A DNA stretch of 11,147 bases from a bacterium (GTDB lineage: Bacteria; Electryoneota; RPQS01). Shown in pieces: positions 8,325-11,147 of the stretch. The translations under genes and the position numbers were made by a program. The stretch is taken from contig JAHIZR010000271.1 of the NCBI GenBank assembly GCA_018814465.1, positions 1 to 11,147 of the forward strand. Reading direction: 5' to 3'. The first letter of the stretch is position 1. Every line of letters begins with the position of its first letter. The notes under the pieces are model-generated. The model saw only the letters and a list, made by a program, of their open reading frames with translations, had not been told where the DNA came from and searched no databases.

Positions 8325-8360
8325 TTCCGCTTGACGTTTCCCGGCCTCGCGGAAGCGGGG
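8325..8360 (+). promoter_or_regulatory. Possible alternative hairpin competing with the terminator
   Basis: TTCCGCTT (8325-8332) can pair with AAGCGGGG (8353-8360) over 8 bp, of which six are Watson-Crick and two G-U. This uses most of the 3' arm of the terminator stem, so the two folds are mutually exclusive, as in attenuators. The terminator stem is stronger and the match is short, so this may be chance. Confidence 0.2.
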
Positions 8361-8369
8361 CCTTTTTTT
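8343..8369 (+). terminator. Intrinsic terminator after secF, abutting the purA RBS
   Basis: GGCCTCGC (8343-8350) pairs with GCGGGGCC (8355-8362) in an 8-bp stem with one U-G pair, closed by a GGAA loop of the GNRA type and followed by seven T (8363-8369). This is a textbook rho-independent terminator for secF. Unusually, the purA Shine-Dalgarno GGAG starts at the very next base (8370). Confidence 0.8.
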
Positions 8370-8382
8370 GGAGATTCAAAAC

Positions 8383-9654
8383 GTGGTAACCTTAGTACTC
8401 GGCGCCCAATGGGGCGATGAAGGCAAGGGCAAGATCGTCGACTTCCTCGGTGAGGGAGCCGACGTTGTGGCGCGCTTTCAGGGCGGGGCGAATGCCGGTC
8501 ACACCATCATTCGCAATGGCGAGAAGTTTGTGCTGCACCTGCTCCCGGCGGGAATCCTTCGCTCAAATACGGTTTGTGTGATCGGAGCCGGCGTGGTCGT
8601 CGATCCCGTTGCCCTGATGGATGAAATCCGGCAGGTTGAAGCCGCCGGGATTAGCCTTAAAGATCGCCTCTTTGTCAGTCATCAGGCCCATCTGATCATG
8701 CCGTATCACAAGCTGCTTGATCAGATATCTGAAGCTCGCTCCGACCGCAGGAAAATCGGCACCACCGGCCGCGGCATCGGTCCCGCCTATGTCGACAAGT
8801 TCTCGCGTGTCGGCATTCGTATTGTCGATCTCTTGGACCGCGAGTTTCTCCGCGAAAAAATCCGCGCCAATGTTGAAGATAAAAACCGGGTGCTTTCCAG
8901 AATCTACGAAGCCGAAGAACTGAATGTCGATGCCATTGTGGAGGAATACATAGCGTTCGATAAACAGATTGATCCCTACGTTAAAGATGTCTCCGTCCTG
9001 CTCGAAGAGGCCATCCGCGGCGGCAGGAAAATCATTCTCGAAGGCGCGCAAGGATCTCTTCTCGACATCGACATGGGCACCTACCCCTTTGTTACCTCCT
9101 CCAATCCGACGGCGGGCGGCGCCTGCACAAGTCTGGGCATCGGGCCTCGCAAGATTGACAATGTCATCGGAATCATCAAAGCCTATACGACGCGTGTCGG
9201 TGAAGGCCCCTTCCCCACCGAGATTCTCGAGAACGATGGCTCCGATTTGCGCGAAAAAGGCGGAGAATACGGCGCGACAACGGGTCGGCCCCGCCGCTGC
9301 GGTTGGTTCGATGGAGTCGCCGCGCGTTTTTCCACACGGATTAACGGGATTGATTCATGGGCGGTCACCAAGCTGGATGTGCTGAGCGGCATGAAGCAGC
9401 TGAAGATCTGCATCGCCTATGAAGACGATGAACGGCTCTACAGGCATTTCCCCTCTGATGCCCGCATTTTGTCCGGCATTCGCCCTGTCTATCAGGAATT
9501 CCCCGGCTGGGAAGAATCGCTGCAGGGCATCCGGCAGTGGCCTGATTTGCCCCCTGCCGCGCGCGAATACCTTGAATTCATCGAAGACTTCACCGCGACT
9601 CCGATTTCCATCCTTTCTGTCGGTCCCGCGCGCGAAGATACTATTGTAAAATAA
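8383..9654 (+). CDS. purA: Adenylosuccinate synthetase
   Basis: Catalyses the first committed step from IMP to AMP: IMP + L-aspartate + GTP gives adenylosuccinate + GDP + phosphate. The GTG at 8383 is chosen as start because GGAG (8370-8373) lies 9 nt upstream and the protein then begins MVTLVLGAQWGDEGKGK, as in the family; an in-frame TTG at 8368 would overlap the terminator T-tract. The product is 423 residues, the normal length. Catalytic Asp12 (GDEGKGK) and His40 (NAGHT) are present, as are TTGRGIGPAY (from residue 127), EGAQGSLLDIDMGTYPFVTSSNPT, GEGPFPTE, GRPRRCGWFD (from 301) and the C-terminal guanine-binding TKLDVLSG. It appears fully functional. No promoter fits between the upstream terminator and the start codon, so purA seems to depend on transcription entering through the hairpin. 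Its last codons contain the predicted promoter of the tRNA gene. Confidence 0.97.
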   Translation: MVTLVLGAQWGDEGKGKIVDFLGEGADVVARFQGGANAGHTIIRNGEKFVLHLLPAGILRSNTVCVIGAGVVVDPVALMDEIRQVEAAGISLKDRLFVSHQAHLIMPYHKLLDQISEARSDRRKIGTTGRGIGPAYVDKFSRVGIRIVDLLDREFLREKIRANVEDKNRVLSRIYEAEELNVDAIVEEYIAFDKQIDPYVKDVSVLLEEAIRGGRKIILEGAQGSLLDIDMGTYPFVTSSNPTAGGACTSLGIGPRKIDNVIGIIKAYTTRVGEGPFPTEILENDGSDLREKGGEYGATTGRPRRCGWFDGVAARFSTRINGIDSWAVTKLDVLSGMKQLKICIAYEDDERLYRHFPSDARILSGIRPVYQEFPGWEESLQGIRQWPDLPPAAREYLEFIEDFTATPISILSVGPAREDTIVK

Positions 9655-9672
9655 ATCAGGATTCCCTATATT
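9644..9672 (+). promoter_or_regulatory. Predicted promoter for tRNA-Lys
   Basis: TTGTAA (9644-9649, four of six -35 matches), a 17-nt spacer and TATATT (9667-9672) lie 15 nt before the mature tRNA 5' end. Transcription would start near 9679, giving a short leader for RNase P to remove. The purA stop lies in the spacer. The -10 box is identical to that of the secD promoter. Readthrough from purA is also possible, since no terminator separates them. Confidence 0.5.
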
Positions 9673-9687
9673 CCGGTCAACTATCTT

Positions 9688-9760
9688 GAGGGTGTAGCTC
9701 AGCAGGTAGAGCACCGCCCTTTTAAGGCGGGTGTCCCGGGTTCGAGCCCCGGCGCCCTCA
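9688..9760 (+). tRNA. tRNA-Lys(UUU)
   Basis: A complete cloverleaf of 73 nt. Acceptor stem GAGGGTG (9688-9694) pairs with CGCCCTC (9753-9759) with one G-T pair, and the discriminator base is A9760. The D stem is GCTC/GAGC (9697-9700 and 9709-9712). The anticodon stem is CCGCC/GGCGG (9714-9718 and 9726-9730) around the loop CTTTTAA, which places the anticodon TTT at 9721-9723, reading AAA and AAG lysine codons. The variable loop is GTGTC, and the T stem CCGGG/CCCGG closes the T loop TTCGAGC. The 3' CCA is not encoded, so it must be added by CCA transferase. Confidence 0.96.
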
Positions 9761-9763
9761 CTA

Positions 9764-9801
9764 AAAAGTACGACCCGCTTCGTTAAGCGGGTCGTACTTT
9801 T
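9764..9801. terminator. Perfect 17-bp hairpin after tRNA-Lys, likely terminator
   Basis: The arms 9764-9780 and 9785-9801 are perfectly complementary over 17 bp around the loop CGTT. The stem has a GC-rich core (CGACCCGC / GCGGGTCG) and A/T ends, so on either strand the 3' side ends in four T; on the + strand it continues TCTCT after 9801. It most likely terminates the tRNA transcript and could work in both directions. The T-tract is short for a strong intrinsic terminator. Confidence 0.65.
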
Positions 9802-9898
9802 CTCTATAACAAGTTTAAGTCTTGCGTCAGCCTTGCCGAAGGGCACGGGCTTTGCCCCGATGAACTTGGATGTACTCTGTGTTTTCAGACAGCAACCT

Positions 9899-10912
9899 AT
9901 GTCAGCTCTAAGAAAAGAAGATTTAGAAGCGCAAAAACAGGAAAGGACGATCTTTCATCCGGCTCCCTTGGCGACATTGGAGCCGGAAAAGGGCGCCCAT
10001 TTCGATCTCTATCTGGCCATCCCTTCACTATCGGGACAGCGCTACGTGCTTTATAAATCCTCTGAGCTGGACCTGACCCGTGAAAAATGCGCCTATTTGC
10101 TGGAACGGGGGGTGAAAAATCTCTATATCGCCGATCAAGACGCGCCCGCTTATTTCGAGTTCGTCGATAGAACTCTCGGCGAAAAGCTGACCTCACCCGA
10201 TACGACTCCGGAGAAACGGTCTCAGATTCTCTATACCACGACTTCCGCGCTGGTCCAGGCGACCTTTAATCGTCCGGACTCCCCCGTGCTGATCCACACC
10301 AATAAAACTCTGGTTGAACACACCCTTAAGACGATTGTAAACGATCCCCGCATCGTCCGCACGATGGTCTCCACCTTCGCGCTGGACTATTCACTTTACA
10401 CCCACTCGGTCAACGTCGCCACGCTGGGCACCGGACTGCTGCTGGAGATGAAGCTCACCGAGCATAAGAATATCACCGACATCGCCTTGGGTTATTTGCT
10501 CCATGATATCGGAAAAACGCGCGTCCCCACTGAAGTCCTCATGAAAACCGGCATCCTCACCAAACAAGAGCTGAGCGAGATCGAGCGGCATCCGCTCTAT
10601 GGAGTCGACTTGATGCAGTCGCATGAAAGCATCGGACCTGCGGCGTTGAGTGTCATCCGTTCGCATCACGAGAAGCTTGATGGATCGGGATACCCCTATC
10701 GGCTCACCTCTGATAAGATTCCGTTGGAAACACGCATCTGCAGCGCGGTGGATATCTTCGACGCGCTCACCTCTAATCGTCCCTATAAGAAAGCCATGAG
10801 TGGATATGAGACAATTCGATTGATCATGAACCACATGTCGCACGAACTCGACAAGGATATTGTGTCTCAAATGATCCATTTGCTTGGCCCCAAGCGAACT
10901 GCCCCTGTTTGA
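9899..10912 (+). CDS. HD-GYP domain c-di-GMP phosphodiesterase
   Basis: Predicted hydrolase of cyclic di-GMP, whose fall generally favours motility over surface attachment. From ATG 9899 it has 337 residues. Residues about 34-92 (FDLYLAIPSLSGQRYVLYK to the AYFEF segment) form an N-terminal domain typical of soluble HD-GYP proteins, with no known ligand that I can name. The HD-GYP domain spans about 160-330, with the first His at 169, LLHDIGK (His202, Asp203), HP.YG, HHEKLDGSGYP (His256, His257, Gly264-Pro266) and DIFDALTSNRPYK. All signature residues are present, so it should be active. No membrane segment or receiver domain is seen. An in-frame ATG at 9860 would add 13 residues; neither start has a Shine-Dalgarno. 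The frame runs open back into the tRNA gene, which is not meaningful. I see no convincing promoter in 9802-9898. The downstream sigma-28 promoter suggests a motility setting. Confidence 0.93.
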   Translation: MSALRKEDLEAQKQERTIFHPAPLATLEPEKGAHFDLYLAIPSLSGQRYVLYKSSELDLTREKCAYLLERGVKNLYIADQDAPAYFEFVDRTLGEKLTSPDTTPEKRSQILYTTTSALVQATFNRPDSPVLIHTNKTLVEHTLKTIVNDPRIVRTMVSTFALDYSLYTHSVNVATLGTGLLLEMKLTEHKNITDIALGYLLHDIGKTRVPTEVLMKTGILTKQELSEIERHPLYGVDLMQSHESIGPAALSVIRSHHEKLDGSGYPYRLTSDKIPLETRICSAVDIFDALTSNRPYKKAMSGYETIRLIMNHMSHELDKDIVSQMIHLLGPKRTAPV

Positions 10913-10925
10913 CCTGAGCAACCCG

Positions 10926-10952
10926 TAAAGATTCTGCTCGACTGGCCGATAA
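10926..10952 (+). promoter_or_regulatory. Sigma-28 (FliA) flagellar promoter
   Basis: TAAAGATT (10926-10933), an 11-nt spacer and GCCGATAA (10945-10952) match the sigma-28 consensus TAAAGTTT-N11-GCCGATAA at 15 of 16 positions with exact spacing. Transcription should start near 10959, just before the AGGAG ribosome-binding site of the next gene. It begins 13 nt after the HD-GYP stop codon and no terminator lies between, so the next gene may also be read from upstream. Confidence 0.85.
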
Positions 10953-10974
10953 TAGTCATGAGGAGAGTCTTTTT

Positions 10975-11147
10975 ATGGCAGATCGCAGGAAGTCGCAAAA
11001 TGGTCATCGCAGCTACAATCTGATTCATCAGATTGAGCTTGACGCATTGCGCAGCCTGACTCCCGTCAATCCCTCCAACTCACTCCAGCTCAAAACTCAA
11101 ATCACGGAAAGAATACGGCAAGGCTACTATGACAGGTATGAAATACT
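10975..11147 (+). CDS. Small FlgM-like protein, possible anti-sigma-28 (3'-partial)
   Basis: The frame is open from ATG 10975 to the window edge, 57 codons. The AGGAG at 10961-10965, 9 nt before the ATG, is the clearest ribosome-binding site in the window. The visible protein is basic and polar at its N-terminus with no signal peptide. It then shows LQLKTQITERIRQGYYDRYEI, which resembles the FlgM pattern of a helix ending in I..G.Y followed by a second helix that binds the flagellar sigma factor. The decisive C-terminal helix is beyond the window. The sigma-28 promoter directly upstream supports this reading, because flgM is itself a sigma-28 target in many flagellated bacteria. Seen: promoter, ribosome-binding site, partial frame. 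Inferred: FlgM identity. Alternatives are another late flagellar or chemotaxis-associated small protein. Confidence 0.55.
   Translation, partial: MADRRKSQNGHRSYNLIHQIELDALRSLTPVNPSNSLQLKTQITERIRQGYYDRYEI

Noticed and set aside
8331..8359. TTGACG as a -35 box for purA
   Set aside because: The place for a -10 box, 16-18 nt downstream, is GC-rich terminator stem sequence (AGCGGG), with no TATAAT-like element.
8368..8370. TTG at 8368 as the purA start
   Set aside because: It lies in the terminator T-tract and before the Shine-Dalgarno. GTG 8383 has correct spacing and gives the family-typical N-terminus.
9816..9842. Weak sigma-28-like site upstream of the HD-GYP gene (TAAGTCTT-N11-GCCGAAGG)
   Set aside because: The spacing is exact, but only 10 of 16 bases match and the -10 end lacks the needed A/T bases. 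It becomes interesting only if other evidence ties the gene to the flagellar regulon.
9841..9857. Small hairpin (GGGCA/TGCCC) in the HD-GYP leader as a c-di-GMP riboswitch
   Set aside because: It has only five base pairs, and none of the conserved core of GEMM-I or GEMM-II riboswitches is visible in the 97-nt leader.
9731..9898. N-terminal extension of the HD-GYP protein reading back into tRNA-Lys
   Set aside because: The extended frame would translate the anticodon arm, T arm and terminator hairpin. The protein family starts well after this, and ATG 9899 is a sensible start.

Overview
The window is an ordinary, densely packed bacterial chromosome segment with every gene on the + strand. It carries housekeeping functions and then, at the right end, the edge of what looks like a motility / c-di-GMP region. 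In order: the 3' nine-tenths of an isoleucyl-tRNA synthetase gene (ileS); a DksA/TraR-family regulator that has lost its zinc ligands; lipoprotein signal peptidase (lspA); an RluD-type 23S rRNA pseudouridine synthase; the Sec accessory membrane pair secD-secF; adenylosuccinate synthetase (purA); tRNA-Lys(UUU); an HD-GYP c-di-GMP phosphodiesterase; and the first 57 codons of a small FlgM-like protein behind a near-perfect sigma-28 promoter.

Layout and expression. ileS-dksA-like-lspA-rluD reads as one operon: a 19-nt gap, a 4-nt ATGA overlap, then a long out-of-frame lspA/rluD overlap. A sigma-70-type promoter (TTGACA-N17-TATATT) overlaps the rluD stop and sits inside an operator-like inverted repeat. 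It should start the secD-secF unit, whose genes are joined by a TGATG overlap. An intrinsic terminator follows secF, but its T-tract touches the Shine-Dalgarno sequence of purA, so purA must be read through this hairpin. A second promoter with the same TATATT -10 box overlaps the purA stop and should drive tRNA-Lys. The tRNA gene is followed by a perfect 17-bp hairpin. No convincing promoter was found for the HD-GYP gene.

Organism. G+C looks close to 50-55%. IleRS is of the eukaryote-like (type 2) class. The ileS-dksA-lspA order resembles FCB-group bacteria, but usable Shine-Dalgarno sequences, classical -35/-10 promoters and a sigma-28/FlgM signature do not fit typical Bacteroidota. I infer a flagellated, Gram-negative, poorly sampled lineage near the FCB group, at low confidence.

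How the genes fit together. lspA and secDF both serve export of proteins across the inner membrane. ileS, rluD and tRNA-Lys serve translation. The DksA-like protein would link transcription to growth state. The HD-GYP enzyme lowers c-di-GMP, which usually favours motility, next to a gene under the flagellar sigma factor. I found no mobile element, CRISPR array or clear novel system. The best leads are regulatory: the sigma-28 promoter with FlgM-like ORF, the secD operator-like dyad, and the terminator/RBS junction at purA.
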